Origin: JAHEJN01 sp963787285
GTDB lineage: Bacteria > Actinomycetota > Acidimicrobiia > Acidimicrobiales > JAHEJN01
NCBI GenBank assembly: GCA_963787285.1
Contig: CAWBCM010000013.1
Location: 124,001 to 188,000 of the forward strand
Length of the DNA: 64,000 nt
Direction of reading: 5' to 3'
Each line of letters opens with the position of its first letter. Position 1 is the stretch's first letter. A program made the position numbers and the translations under genes. This document shows positions 9,371 through 19,819 of the stretch, in pieces. The notes under the pieces were generated by a model. That model worked only from the letters and a program-made list of their open reading frames with translations, did no database searches and was not told where the DNA came from.

Positions 9371-9945
9371 AGGAGCCTTTCGTCGATCTGGCGCCGGTGC
9401 AGACGGCTCGACTCCGTCTCCCGGTGCTCGGGCCGGTGGAGCTCGCCGCGTTGGTCGACGCTCCGCAGTCACTCGAGGCGTTTCGCGTTCCCGTCGGCTG
9501 GCCCGACGGGGACGATCAGTCGAATGTCCGGCGCTGGAACGAGCTCGCCGAGGACGAGGGAGCCAGTCCGTGGCGAGCGCGGGCGATCGTCGTCGGCACC
9601 GGGGACATGGTGGGCCATGCCGGGTTCCACGGCCCGCCGGTGAGTCTCGACGAGGCGCTGGCCGATCCCACCTTCGTCGGCTCGATCACGCCGTGTTCGG
9701 GTGGGGTGGTCGAGCTCGGCTACGCGATCTTCACCGGCGACCGCCGCCGGGGCTTCGCGGCCGAGGCGGCCGCCGGCCTCATCGAGTGGGCGTTCGGCAC
9801 GGGTTCGGTCGACGCGGTGATCGCGACGGTTGGCGTCGACAACGAAGCCTCGCATCGGGTACTGGCCCGGGTCGGTGGGTTCGTCCGGATCGGCACGTGC
9901 AGGGACGGGCGTGGCGACGAGGTCGTGTACCGCCGAGACCGTTGA
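9367..9945 (+). CDS. GNAT family N-acetyltransferase
   Basis: A 192-aa acetyltransferase resembling the RimJ/RimL group. The start ETARLRL-like segment (QTARLRLPVL), ELGYAIFTGDRRRGFAAEAAAGLIEWAF (beta4 and the acetyl-CoA loop) and VGVDNEASHRVLARVGGFVRIG are characteristic. It starts at a GTG overlapping the MFS stop. It could modify a small molecule exported by the MFS partner, but the acceptor is not identifiable. It ends exactly where the convergent homoserine-kinase-like gene ends. Confidence 0.86.
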   Translation: MKEPFVDLAPVQTARLRLPVLGPVELAALVDAPQSLEAFRVPVGWPDGDDQSNVRRWNELAEDEGASPWRARAIVVGTGDMVGHAGFHGPPVSLDEALADPTFVGSITPCSGGVVELGYAIFTGDRRRGFAAEAAAGLIEWAFGTGSVDAVIATVGVDNEASHRVLARVGGFVRIGTCRDGRGDEVVYRRDR

Positions 9946-10761
9946 TCAACGACGAAGCACGACTGCGCCGTCGAGATCGACGGCGAGCACCTTCGCATGG
10001 CCGCTTGCGGGCAACTGTGCGGCGATGGTGTCGGCCACGGCGGGATCGACGAACGCCGCGACCGACGGCCCGGAACCGCTGAGCCACGCTCCCCATGCCC
10101 CGCGCTCGGAGAGCACCTCGATGGCCTCAGCCGACTCGGGCAGGGCGTCGAGGCGGCCCGGCTGGTGAACCAGATCGCGAGTGGCCTGGGGGAGAGCGCG
10201 CGGGTCTCCGGTGGTGAGTGCCGTGACGAGCAGGGCGAGGTTGCCGAGGTTCGTGACGACGTCGTCGAGCTGGATGAATTCGGGCAGGGCCCGCCGCGAG
10301 GAGTCGGTGCCGGCGGTGGTGTGGTCGGGCACCCACACGACCACCGATGCCGCCAGCGCGAGATCGATGCGGGCCACAGTGTCGCCGGCCGTGATGACGG
10401 CGCCGCCCAGCGCGGATGCGGCGGCGTTGTCGCTGTGCCCCTCGAGGGCGGCCGCCGTGCCGAGAGCCGCCTCGGTGGCTTCGTCGTCGTCGAGTCCCAG
10501 TTGCACGAAGCCCGCGGCGGCACCCGCCACGCGAACCGATGCCGAGTAGCCGAGGCCGCGTCCCATCGGGATCTCGGTCCGGACCCACAGCGGACCCTCG
10601 CCGCCGGCCTCGGTGAAGGCCACGACGGCCGGGTGGCGGGAGTCGGCGGGCTCACCGTCACCCTCGGTGGCGACGACCGAGTAGATGTCGAGAGCCAGCC
10701 CGAGAACGTCGAAGCCAGGTCCCAGGTTGGCGCTCGAACCCGGAGCTCGTACCTCGATCAC
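9946..10761 (-). CDS. thrB: homoserine kinase-like GHMP kinase
   Basis: A 271-aa GHMP-family kinase. It has the N-terminal APGSSANLGPGFDVLGLAL, typical of homoserine kinase, and the ATP loop PMGRGLGYSASVRVA, where the usual SS is YS. A C-terminal GAWLSGSGPSVAAF glycine motif follows. ThrB phosphorylates homoserine for threonine synthesis. It is slightly shorter than typical ThrB (about 300 aa). A TTG at 10767 is in frame, but a TAGCGT -10 box with 6 nt to the GTG at 10761 favours the latter. It is divergent from two PLP enzymes, one of which could act as threonine synthase. Confidence 0.82.
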   Translation of the reverse strand: MIEVRAPGSSANLGPGFDVLGLALDIYSVVATEGDGEPADSRHPAVVAFTEAGGEGPLWVRTEIPMGRGLGYSASVRVAGAAAGFVQLGLDDDEATEAALGTAAALEGHSDNAAASALGGAVITAGDTVARIDLALAASVVVWVPDHTTAGTDSSRRALPEFIQLDDVVTNLGNLALLVTALTTGDPRALPQATRDLVHQPGRLDALPESAEAIEVLSERGAWGAWLSGSGPSVAAFVDPAVADTIAAQLPASGHAKVLAVDLDGAVVLRR

Positions 10762-10767
10762 CGCCAA

Positions 10768-10777
10768 ACGCTACCTT
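10768..10777. promoter_or_regulatory. overlapping divergent -10 boxes
   Basis: On the minus strand TAGCGT (10768-10773) serves the homoserine-kinase-like gene; on the plus strand TACCTT (10772-10777) lies 8 nt before the PLP-enzyme ATG. The two boxes share bases, so the two promoters probably compete. Confidence 0.5.
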
Positions 10778-10785
10778 GGCCAACG

Positions 10786-12308
<1,523 letters not shown>

Positions 12309-12316
<8 letters not shown>

Positions 12317-13466
12317 CGACCTCACTTCGGAGAACCCCTTCGTTCGTTATCGCGAGCGTCTCGACGTGTATCTGGAGGCTCGTCGACGGGGATGGTCCGA
12401 CGGCGAGTTCGTCGATCTGGTCGAGCGCCTCGACCGCGCCGTCGCCGCCGTCGAGGGACACGGCTTCCTTCGCACCCCGCTCGTGCCCGGTGCCGCCGTT
12501 GCGGCCGCCGCCGGTCTCCACTGCAAGCTCGTGCTGAAGGACGACACCGGCAACGTCGGCGGGTCGCACAAGTCACGGCATCTGTTCGGGTTGGCCCTCC
12601 ATCACGCCATCGGCGACATCGGGGCCGGCCCGCTCGCCATCGCCTCGTGTGGCAACGCCGCGCGCTCGGCCGGAGTGGTGGCGGCGGCGTTGGGACGCGA
12701 GCTCCAGGTGTTCGTTCCCGACTGGGCCGATGCCGACGTCATCACCCGACTGACCGAGCTCGGCGCCCACATCAACGTGTGCGAGCGACGTGCGGGCGAG
12801 CTGGGTGACCCGGCGTTCTTGCGCTATCGGGAAGCGGTCGCCGACGGCGCCGTGCCCTTCACCGTGCAGGGCACCGAGGCGCCGGCGGTGATCGACGGTG
12901 GTCGGACCCTCGGGTGGGAGTTGGCCGAGGAGCTGGCGACGGCCCAAGGCGCCACTGCGGTGATCGACTCCCTGTACATCCAGGTGGGCGGGGGAGCGTT
13001 GGCCACGGCCGTGGCAATGGCCATGTTCGATGCCGTCGACAGCGGCTGGCTGGCGAAACCACCACGAATCCTGGCCGTGCAGCCCGCCAATGCCCACCCG
13101 TTGGCTCGGGCGTGGCATCGCCTGGTCGACCCCGATGGCGGCGCCGACCCCGTGGCGATCATGACCGAGGCACGGGCAAACCCCGACCGGTACATGACCC
13201 CCTGGGAGGATCCGCCCGAGAGCCTCGCCACCGGAATCCTCGACGACGTCACCTACGACTGGCTCGGGGTGGTCGAGGCCATGGCGAGAACCGGCGGCCA
13301 CCCGGTGCTCGCGTCGGAGTCCGACATCGTCCGCGCGCACACCCTCATCGCCGACCACACGACCATCACCGCCAGCCCGACAGGAACCGCAGGCCTCGCC
13401 GGCCTGCTGGCCGACCCCCCCGAAACGGACAAACGAGCAGTGGTCCTGATAACGGGCAGAACCTGA
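12309..13466 (+). CDS. PLP-dependent enzyme, threonine synthase-like
   Basis: A 385-aa fold-type II PLP enzyme. DDTGNVGGSHKSRH contains the Schiff-base lysine (about residue 87). SCGNAARSAGVVAAALG is the substrate/asparagine loop, VQVGGGALA-like YIQVGGGALATA is the phosphate-binding glycine loop, and SPTGTAGLAGLL lies near the C-terminus. It starts at TTG, overlapping the previous PLP gene by 8 nt, so the two are coupled and may act on the same pathway or form a hetero-oligomer. A threonine-synthase- or threonine-dehydratase-like reaction fits the neighbouring kinase but is inference. Confidence 0.78.
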
Positions 13467-13674
13467 ACGCGAACACGAGCCGTTGGTACGGGGCAACGAC
13501 GAGCGTGAGGCAGGGCAGCTCGGATGGTCTGCCGATTGGCGGAGGCGGGGCGTGGCGACGGTGTGCGAAGTGGAGTCGCGGGGGTAGGGAGGGTGCGGTG
13601 GGCCGGGGCCGCGCCGTTTGGCGTAGACCAGGCGCGGCAACGGAGCACCGCACCCGACCGGTGAAAGAAGAGAC

Positions 13675-14514
13675 TCAGACGGAGTCGCACTCCTGGGGAT
13701 TCCCCGTGTCGAACCCGGTCCGGAACCACTGCATGCGGGCTTCGGCGGATCCGTGGGTCCAGGTCTCGGGACCGGCACCGGGGTTGATGCGATCGTCTCC
13801 GACCGCGGCGGCGGCGCGGAGCCCCTCCTCGATATCGCCGGGCTCGAGCACCGGGAGCCCCTCGATGGTGTCGGTGGCAGCGAAGTTGGCCCACACGCCG
13901 GCCAGGCAATCGGCCTGGAGCTCGAGGGCCACCGACAGTTCGTTCTGCCGGCCGGGGCTCTCCTGCTGGAGCCGGCGGACGTCGGCACTGATGCCGGTGA
14001 CGTTCTGCACGTGGTGGCCGATCTCGTGGGCGATCACGTAGGCCTGGGCGAAGTCGCCGGCCGCCCCGAATCGATCCTGCAGCTCGGTGAGGAACGCCTG
14101 GTCGAGGTACACCTTCGAGTCGGCCGGACAGTAGAAGGGGCCGACGGCAGCCGATGCCTGGCCGCACCCGTCGGTGGTGACGGCGGCGTCGAAGATCACG
14201 AACCCGGCCGGCGGGTAGTCGACGCCGCTCTGAGCGAACAGATCGTCCCAGAAGAACTGCACGTGATCGAAGCTGAACTCGAGGAAGGCGTTGCGTGGTG
14301 GCAGCTCGCCCTGCCTCGACGGGTCGGTGCCGGTGGCCGGCGCAAGGATGCTGCCGAAGTCGATGCCCCCGCCGCCACCCCCACTGAACAGCATCAGCAG
14401 GATGATGCCGATGATGCCGAGCCCCCCGGCACCGCCACCGATGGCCAGACCCTTGCCCCGGGCGCTGCCGCGGTACTCGGTGTTCTTGCTTCTGTAGCCG
14501 CGGGTGTACCGCAT
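13675..14514 (-). CDS. ypfJ: YpfJ-type neutral zinc metallopeptidase
   Basis: A 279-aa membrane-anchored protein of the KPN_02809/YpfJ family. A single N-terminal hydrophobic segment (about residues 26-45) follows a basic stretch with RGSARGKG. The zinc motif AYVIAHEIGHHVQNVTG lies near residue 160, and the third ligand region is ELQADCLAGVWA. The family is predicted to be a peptidase with its catalytic domain outside the membrane; the substrate is unknown. A strong GAGGAG ribosome-binding site precedes the ATG. Confidence 0.9.
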   Translation of the reverse strand: MRYTRGYRSKNTEYRGSARGKGLAIGGGAGGLGIIGIILLMLFSGGGGGGIDFGSILAPATGTDPSRQGELPPRNAFLEFSFDHVQFFWDDLFAQSGVDYPPAGFVIFDAAVTTDGCGQASAAVGPFYCPADSKVYLDQAFLTELQDRFGAAGDFAQAYVIAHEIGHHVQNVTGISADVRRLQQESPGRQNELSVALELQADCLAGVWANFAATDTIEGLPVLEPGDIEEGLRAAAAVGDDRINPGAGPETWTHGSAEARMQWFRTGFDTGNPQECDSV

Positions 14515-14566
14515 GGAACTCCTCGGGTGCGGGTCGACTCGACCGTCGACGCTTCGGGGCCGAAGG

Positions 14567-15589
14567 CTACTGCGAGAGCCCGGCGGTGGCGTCCTGCGTC
14601 GACGGCTGGACGAGGGTGCGCCAGAACGACCGATAGCTGGGGTGGGTGCGTTCGGTCGGCCAGTAGCCGTCTTCCTCGAGGGCGCGTTGCAGCTTGGGCA
14701 CGTTCCACATGGGGATGCCCGAATCGACGTGATGGGCGAGGTGGTACCCGACGTTGTACGGCGTGAACAGGATTCGAGGGACCACCGAGGGCCGGATGTG
14801 ATGGGTGGTGAGGCGCCGGTCGGGAGAACGGGTCATGCCCCCGTGCTCGGCGAGAGAACGGAGTCGGTTCACCACCCGCCAGTACGTGAGCCACGGCGCG
14901 AGCCACAACGCCAGGTAGAGCCAGGGCACCCCGAAGACGGCGAAGAGACCGAGGACGACGGCCTGACCGAGCCAGACCTTGGTTGCCCGCCATCGGTAGC
15001 CGGGGCGCAGGAGCCCCACGATGGCCGGTCGGATGTTCTTGTAACCCGAAACACCGACCGCATCGCGGGTGAGCTTGCGACGCATCGAGTCACGAGGGAT
15101 CGGATAGCGGGCGTACAGAGCGAAGTCGGGTTCCTTCGGGCCGAACTCGTCGCGATGGTGGGCGGTGTGGACGAGACGGTAGGTGTCGGTTCCGTCACCG
15201 AAGGGCAGCCAGCCGAAGACCCACTGGCCGACCAGATCGTTCACCCGCCGTGAGGAGAACAACAGCCGATGCGCACCCTCGTGGAAGAGCGTGAACGCCT
15301 TGGCGAACCACGATCCCATGGCCACGAAGGCCAAGGGGTAGAACCACCACCGATCGACGGCGACGGTGGCCCACACGATCAAGAACGGCTGGGCAATGGC
15401 GGAGAGGACCGTGGCCGCATTGCGGAGATTCGGGATGCGGCGGAGCTCGGCGCGGAACTCGGGCCGGGGTCGACCGTCGGGCCGGAGGCGGTCGCTGCCC
15501 GTGAATCGTGGCAGCTCATCGAGCGATGGCGCGAGGCCTCCCGTGAATCGGGCGACGAGCTCGTCGTGGTCGATGGCCTGGGTGTCCAC
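14567..15589 (-). CDS. membrane fatty acid desaturase
   Basis: A 340-aa integral membrane di-iron desaturase. The three histidine boxes are HEGAH, HTAHH and, near the C-terminus, HLAHH. Hydrophobic segments lie between boxes one and two and in the middle (about residues 55-95 and 205-235). Such enzymes desaturate or hydroxylate acyl chains or related lipids. It starts at GTG, with a TAACCT -10 box 6 nt upstream, pointing to a leaderless message. It is co-directional with the metallopeptidase, 52 nt away. Confidence 0.87.
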   Translation of the reverse strand: MDTQAIDHDELVARFTGGLAPSLDELPRFTGSDRLRPDGRPRPEFRAELRRIPNLRNAATVLSAIAQPFLIVWATVAVDRWWFYPLAFVAMGSWFAKAFTLFHEGAHRLLFSSRRVNDLVGQWVFGWLPFGDGTDTYRLVHTAHHRDEFGPKEPDFALYARYPIPRDSMRRKLTRDAVGVSGYKNIRPAIVGLLRPGYRWRATKVWLGQAVVLGLFAVFGVPWLYLALWLAPWLTYWRVVNRLRSLAEHGGMTRSPDRRLTTHHIRPSVVPRILFTPYNVGYHLAHHVDSGIPMWNVPKLQRALEEDGYWPTERTHPSYRSFWRTLVQPSTQDATAGLSQ

Positions 15590-15595
15590 ATCCCC

Positions 15596-15601
15596 AGGTT
15601 A
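15596..15601 (-). promoter_or_regulatory. leaderless -10 box of desaturase gene
   Basis: TAACCT on the minus strand with 6 nt to the GTG start at 15589. Confidence 0.45.
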
Positions 15602-15697
15602 CCCCCCGGTAGCGGCTGGGTGAAGGGCGCGTTCTGCCCCTCGCCCGCGTTCTCCCGGTCCGGTAGCGTCGTGATCCCAAGAGCAAAGGAGTCACCG

Positions 15698-16489
15698 ATG
15701 CCCCCGACAACTGACTACGCCCATGGCACACCGTCGTGGATCGACCTCTCCACCACCGATCCGGGTGCCGCGCAGGCCTTCTACGGGGGGCTGTTCGGAT
15801 GGGAGTTCGTCGCCGAGCCCGCCGGTGATCGGGGCGAGTACATCATGGCGAGCCTCGGTGGTCGAAGCGTCGCCGGCATGATGAAGCAGAGCCCCGACCA
15901 GGCACAGATGGGTCTGCCGTCTCTGTGGGCCAGCTATGTGACCGTCGACGACGTCGATGCCACGGTTGCTCGGGTCGAGCCCGCAGGAGGATCGGTCATG
16001 GCGCCGCCGTTCGACGTGATGGACGCCGGTCGTATGGCCGTGATCGTCGATCCTGCCGGTGCGGTGCTGTGTCTCTGGGAGCCCCGCGCTCACCGCGGTG
16101 CAGGAGTGGTGAACGAGCACGGGGCGCTCTTGTGGAACGAGCTCATGAGCTCCGATCTCGACGCCTCGTCGGCCTTCTATGCCGACGTACTCGGATGGGG
16201 CATCGACCTCACCGACATGGGCCCCGACGCCCCGCCTTACACCGTGTACACCGTGGGCGACGACATGGTCGCCGGTGGTATGGCTCCACCAGTGGATGGC
16301 ATGCCCACGTACTGGGGCATCTACTTCGCCACCGACGACTGCGATGCCACGGTTGCGCTGGCCGAATCTCTCGGTGCCACCGTGCTGGCTCCGCCGATGG
16401 ACATCCCCGTCGGTCGGATGGCCTCGCTCCAAGACCCGACGGGGGCGGTGTTCTCGGTGATGACGATGGCGCCCATGGCCGAGGAGTGA
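15698..16489 (+). CDS. VOC family protein, two-domain
   Basis: A 263-aa protein with two tandem vicinal-oxygen-chelate (glyoxalase/bleomycin-resistance) domains, about residues 8-130 and 140-258. Each begins with a WIDL- or WNEL-type strand and DPGAAQAFYGGLFGWE- or DLDASSAFYADVLGWG-type helix. Each ends with AVIVDPAGAVLCLWE- or ASLQDPTGAVFSVM-type strands. Actinobacterial proteins of this kind are often called hydroxylases, but the ligand is unknown. The ATG is preceded by an AAGGAG ribosome-binding site, and a TAGCGT -10 box (15664-15669) lies about 28 nt upstream. Confidence 0.88.
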   Translation: MPPTTDYAHGTPSWIDLSTTDPGAAQAFYGGLFGWEFVAEPAGDRGEYIMASLGGRSVAGMMKQSPDQAQMGLPSLWASYVTVDDVDATVARVEPAGGSVMAPPFDVMDAGRMAVIVDPAGAVLCLWEPRAHRGAGVVNEHGALLWNELMSSDLDASSAFYADVLGWGIDLTDMGPDAPPYTVYTVGDDMVAGGMAPPVDGMPTYWGIYFATDDCDATVALAESLGATVLAPPMDIPVGRMASLQDPTGAVFSVMTMAPMAEE

Positions 16490-16490
16490 G

Positions 16491-17150
16491 TCAATCGGTC
16501 CGGAGGAAGAGCCAACCGATCAGGGGGACCACCAGAGCCGTTCCGATCAGCTGCATGGTGATGAACAGCGGGGCGCTGGCCGGTTCGATGCCGGCGAAGG
16601 TGTCGCTGAACATACGACCGATGGTGACGGCGGGGTTGGCGAAGCTCGTCGACGAGGTGAAGTAGTACGCCGCGCCGATGAACCCGGCGACTGCGGCTGC
16701 GATCCGGTCGATCCGATCGGTGCGCACCAGGGCGAACACCACCAGCACCAGTCCCATGGTGGCCACCACTTCCCCCAGCAACAGGTTCGGGTCGCTGCGG
16801 TCCTTGGTCGACCAGTCGACGGCATCGAGGTCGAACATCAGGTTGGCCAGTACCGCGCCGGCGATCCCGCCGGTGATCTGGGCCACGATGTAGGGAAACA
16901 CCTCACGGCGTTCGAGGTGGCCGAGCGCCCAGGCGGCGAGGGTCACCGCCGGGTTGAACGACGCACCCGACACGGGCATGAACACCAGGATGATCACGTA
17001 GAGGATCCCGACGGTGGCGGCGGTGTTCTGCAGCAACTGCAGTCCGACATCGCCAGGACTGAGGCGCTCGGCCATGATGCCCGAGCCGACCACGCCCGCC
17101 ACCAGGAGAAGCGTGCCGATGAACTCGGCCGCCAGGGGTCTGCTCTGCAC
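16491..17150 (-). CDS. MIP family channel (aquaporin/glycerol facilitator)
   Basis: A 219-aa channel with six hydrophobic segments and the two half-helix motifs of the family: SFNPAVTLAAW near residue 65 and SFANPAVTIGRMFSDTFAGI near residue 170. The second NPA is followed by arginine, the selectivity-filter position. Such channels carry water, glycerol or small uncharged solutes. I chose the GTG at 17150, which gives a short cytoplasmic lead into the first helix; the open frame extends further upstream but without conserved sequence. It converges with the VOC gene. Confidence 0.86.
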   Translation of the reverse strand: MQSRPLAAEFIGTLLLVAGVVGSGIMAERLSPGDVGLQLLQNTAATVGILYVIILVFMPVSGASFNPAVTLAAWALGHLERREVFPYIVAQITGGIAGAVLANLMFDLDAVDWSTKDRSDPNLLLGEVVATMGLVLVVFALVRTDRIDRIAAAVAGFIGAAYYFTSSTSFANPAVTIGRMFSDTFAGIEPASAPLFITMQLIGTALVVPLIGWLFLRTD

Positions 17151-17175
17151 CTCGGAAACGGTAGACGACGGTCGG

Positions 17176-18048
17176 TCAACCCGAGGTGAACAACAGGTGG
17201 CGCGCCGGCAGAATCCGGTCGATGCGGCCCAGGCGCAACAGGGTGGCCTGAACATCGGCCAGTAGCTCGGCGGACAGGTTCTGGCCGGCGTCGGCCCATT
17301 CGGTCACCGCCCACCATTCGGCGACCGTTTCCTCGCGCAGGCCGAAGCGATCGGCGATGAGCTCGACGATGTCGACACGGGCGCTGAGCTCTGCGGCGGT
17401 GGCTGCCACGGTGGCCATCGCGTGGAGAACCTCGTCGCCCCGCTGATCGAGCACGTCGTCTCGGGCGACCGCCACGAAGGCCGGCCACGGGGTCTCCTGG
17501 ATGCCGACTCGGTCGAACTCGCCGCGGTCGACCACGGGCTGGGTCATGAACCGGTCCCAGAGGAAGTAGTCGGCCTGGCCGGCGGCGAGGGCGGCGCGGG
17601 CCCCATCGATGTCTCCGACCTCCACGAAATGAGCGTCGGCGTCGGGCTGCCACCCGAGGCGATCGGCGAGCACGTAGGCCATCAGGTGTGAACCCGAACC
17701 GCGACGCGAGATCGCCGCTCGGGCACCGACCAGATCGCCGGGATCTCGAAAGCGCGAGCCGGCCGCCACGTGGATACCCCACTGGAGTGCGCTCGGGATG
17801 GCGAGCCCGACGATGTGGGCCCGAACACCTCTGCTGATGCCCTGCACCACTCCCTCGGTGAGGGCGATGGCCATGTCGAGCTCGCCGGCGTCGAGGCCAG
17901 CCAGCATGGCCCCGGTACCGCTCGGTTGATCGATCCAGCGGACATGGGGGAGACGTCTGGCCGCAATGGCCTCGTACCACGGAAGACTGACGTGTTCGGG
18001 CACACCGCCCACGCGAAGTGGCGAGCTCGCGTGGAAAGTCTCGTTCAC
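17176..18048 (-). CDS. periplasmic-binding-protein-like protein without signal peptide
   Basis: A 290-aa protein with the type 2 substrate-binding fold of the NMT1/ThiY/TauA group (LRVGGVPEHVSLPWYEAIAA, GSGAML-like and AISRRGSGSHLMAYVLADRLGW segments). No signal peptide or lipobox is present, so it probably acts in the cytoplasm. No ABC permease or ATPase is nearby. The GTG start is supported by a TACCCT -10 box 7 nt upstream that overlaps the -10 box of the divergent PAP2 gene. The ligand is unknown. Confidence 0.72.
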   Translation of the reverse strand: MNETFHASSPLRVGGVPEHVSLPWYEAIAARRLPHVRWIDQPSGTGAMLAGLDAGELDMAIALTEGVVQGISRGVRAHIVGLAIPSALQWGIHVAAGSRFRDPGDLVGARAAISRRGSGSHLMAYVLADRLGWQPDADAHFVEVGDIDGARAALAAGQADYFLWDRFMTQPVVDRGEFDRVGIQETPWPAFVAVARDDVLDQRGDEVLHAMATVAATAAELSARVDIVELIADRFGLREETVAEWWAVTEWADAGQNLSAELLADVQATLLRLGRIDRILPARHLLFTSG

Positions 18049-18054
18049 AGGGCG

Positions 18055-18061
18055 TAGGGTA
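18055..18061. promoter_or_regulatory. back-to-back -10 boxes of divergent genes
   Basis: TAGGGT on the plus strand (18055-18060) and TACCCT on the minus strand (18056-18061) share five base pairs. The minus box is 7 nt from the GTG at 18048; the plus box serves the PAP2 gene at 18093. Confidence 0.5.
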
Positions 18062-18092
18062 ACGACAGGCGCGGACGGGAAGAGACGGACTC

Positions 18093-19010
18093 ATGTTTCT
18101 GCCTGCTCCAACACGCGATCTGGCGACCGGGAAAGCGGAGGTAGAGTCGCGATCGGCGCCACGCTCCGACGGTGCACTCGTCGGGCTCCGGCCCACCGCC
18201 GCGGTCGAGATCGGCATCATCATGTCGGTGTTCCTTGCCTACAAGGCCGTGCGGTTCATGGTGCGCAACGACGCGGCAACGGCGTACGCGAATGCCCATG
18301 ATCTCATCGGCTTCGAGCGCTCGATCCGGCTGTTCGTCGAGCCTGCAGTGCAATCGTGGTTCCTCCGTTCGCAGTCGGCCATCGAGGCCCTCAACTGGTT
18401 CTACGCACGCGTCCACCTGGTTTCCACGGCGGCGGTGCTGGTGCTGCTCTTCGTCGTCGATCCCCGCACCTATCTGTGGCTCCGACGCCGCCTGGTCGCC
18501 TTGACGGTGCTGGCGCTGGCCGTGCACGTGGCCTATCCGCTGGCGCCACCACGGCTCGTCGCCGGCACCGACATGATCGACACGCTGCAGCGCTTCGGAC
18601 CGGCCATCTATGCGACCGGCTCGACGCTCAGTCGGGTGGCCAATCCGCATGCCGCCATGCCGTCGCTCCACTTCGGGTATGCCGTCCTCATCGCCTGGGC
18701 TCTGGTCCGCAGTCCGGCCCTCCCGCTCGGCCGATGGCTGTTCGTGCATCCTTTCGTCATGCTGGTCGCCATCGTCGCAACGGCCAACCACTACTGGCTC
18801 GATGCCCTGGTCTGCGCAGCGCTGATCGTCGTCGTCGAGCTCGGCCTGCGCCATATCGAACTCCGTGGAATGCTTCACGTTTCCCGGGGAGTTCCCTCCC
18901 GGGTGACATCGCCGATCAACGACCGGAGCAACCATGCGCACCATCACGGCCGACCTGACCACTGGATTCCAGGTCGAGATATCGAATGGGAGCCTCCGAT
19001 GGTTCGCTGA
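18093..19010 (+). CDS. PAP2 superfamily membrane phosphatase/transferase
   Basis: A 305-aa membrane protein of the PAP2 group related to AUR1-type inositolphosphoryl transferases. The catalytic motifs are MPSLHFGYA (histidine near residue 190) and ANHYWLDAL (late histidine and aspartate). Five or six hydrophobic helices surround them. It may dephosphorylate or transfer a lipid headgroup. Its last 77 nt overlap the OsmC gene in another frame; the tail there is polar and unlike the family, so the true end may differ (a single missing base would give a stop near 18903). Confidence 0.83.
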   Translation: MFLPAPTRDLATGKAEVESRSAPRSDGALVGLRPTAAVEIGIIMSVFLAYKAVRFMVRNDAATAYANAHDLIGFERSIRLFVEPAVQSWFLRSQSAIEALNWFYARVHLVSTAAVLVLLFVVDPRTYLWLRRRLVALTVLALAVHVAYPLAPPRLVAGTDMIDTLQRFGPAIYATGSTLSRVANPHAAMPSLHFGYAVLIAWALVRSPALPLGRWLFVHPFVMLVAIVATANHYWLDALVCAALIVVVELGLRHIELRGMLHVSRGVPSRVTSPINDRSNHAHHHGRPDHWIPGRDIEWEPPMVR

Positions 19011-19362
19011 CGAACCGGTTGATCTCGGCGGAACCGACACCGGCCCGAACCCGTACGAGATGTTGCTCGGATCGGTGGCGGCGTGCACGGCCATCACGCT
19101 GTCGATGTACGCGCAGCGCAAGGACATCCACATCGACTCGATCTCGGTCCGCTACCACTACGAGAAGGTGCACGCCGACGATTGCTCGTTCTGCGATGAC
19201 GACTCGACCGGGTTCATCGACACGGTGCGCAGCGAGATCTTCGTCGATGGCACCTTCACCGACGAGCAACGTGCGCGCCTGGCCGAGGTCGCGGTTCGGT
19301 GCCCGGTCCACAAGACGCTCGAGCGCGGCATCGTGTTCGACGACCACGTGGTGGTCGGCTGA
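18934..19362 (+). CDS. OsmC family protein
   Basis: A 142-aa OsmC/YhfA-like protein. GPNPYEMLLGSVAACTAITLSMYA carries the first redox cysteine and VAVRCPVHKTLE the second, the pair used by OsmC-type peroxidases. An additional CSFCDDD segment between them is a CxxC that could bind metal. It is probably a cytoplasmic thiol-dependent peroxidase. A GGAG ribosome-binding site precedes the ATG, inside the end of the PAP2 frame. Confidence 0.86.
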   Translation: MRTITADLTTGFQVEISNGSLRWFADEPVDLGGTDTGPNPYEMLLGSVAACTAITLSMYAQRKDIHIDSISVRYHYEKVHADDCSFCDDDSTGFIDTVRSEIFVDGTFTDEQRARLAEVAVRCPVHKTLERGIVFDDHVVVG

Positions 19363-19410
19363 CCGCCGCACGATGCTCATGGCTGCACCGATATCACCAA
19401 GAATGGCGAT

Positions 19411-19438
19411 TTGTCGGACCAACCGTCACGGGTAGAAT
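19411..19438 (+). promoter_or_regulatory. promoter of a leaderless gene
   Basis: TTGTCG at 19411-19416 and TAGAAT at 19433-19438, 16 nt apart. The GTG start at 19445 is 6 nt after the -10 box, so the transcript should begin at or very near the start codon. Confidence 0.55.
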
Positions 19439-19444
19439 TGCCCA

Positions 19445-19819
19445 GTGCTCGACGTACTCCTCTCGCCCAGTCGCATCGGTTGGCCGGTCGCGGTCTTCGC
19501 CACGGTGTGGTTGATCGCGTTGGGCGAGGGCGTGCGCACCATTGCGTGGGCCCGCAACGACCACTTCGCCCGGTACGCGGCGTGGACGGTGCCGTTTCGG
19601 GGTGATCGACCCGGCCGCGCCTTCGCCGCCGCCGCCGAGCAGCTCAAATCGGGGCTGCGGCCGGCTGCGGTAATGCCGTTGGTCCTCGCTCCCATGCCGA
19701 TGTTGCGACCACCCGCCGACATCACCACCGCCGTCGTCGGTGTGGCCGTGCTCTGGTGGCTCGCCTTCACCACTGCCGCCGTGCTGCGAGCACAGGTGAC
19801 CCTTCGCTCAGTGGGTTGA
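19445..19819 (+). CDS. hypothetical membrane protein
   Basis: A 124-aa protein with a hydrophobic N-terminal segment (about residues 12-30) and a C-terminal one (about residues 93-115), separated by a basic region. No family is recognised. The start rests on the leaderless promoter directly upstream. It ends 12 nt inside the convergent methyltransferase gene. Confidence 0.6.
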   Translation: MLDVLLSPSRIGWPVAVFATVWLIALGEGVRTIAWARNDHFARYAAWTVPFRGDRPGRAFAAAAEQLKSGLRPAAVMPLVLAPMPMLRPPADITTAVVGVAVLWWLAFTTAAVLRAQVTLRSVG

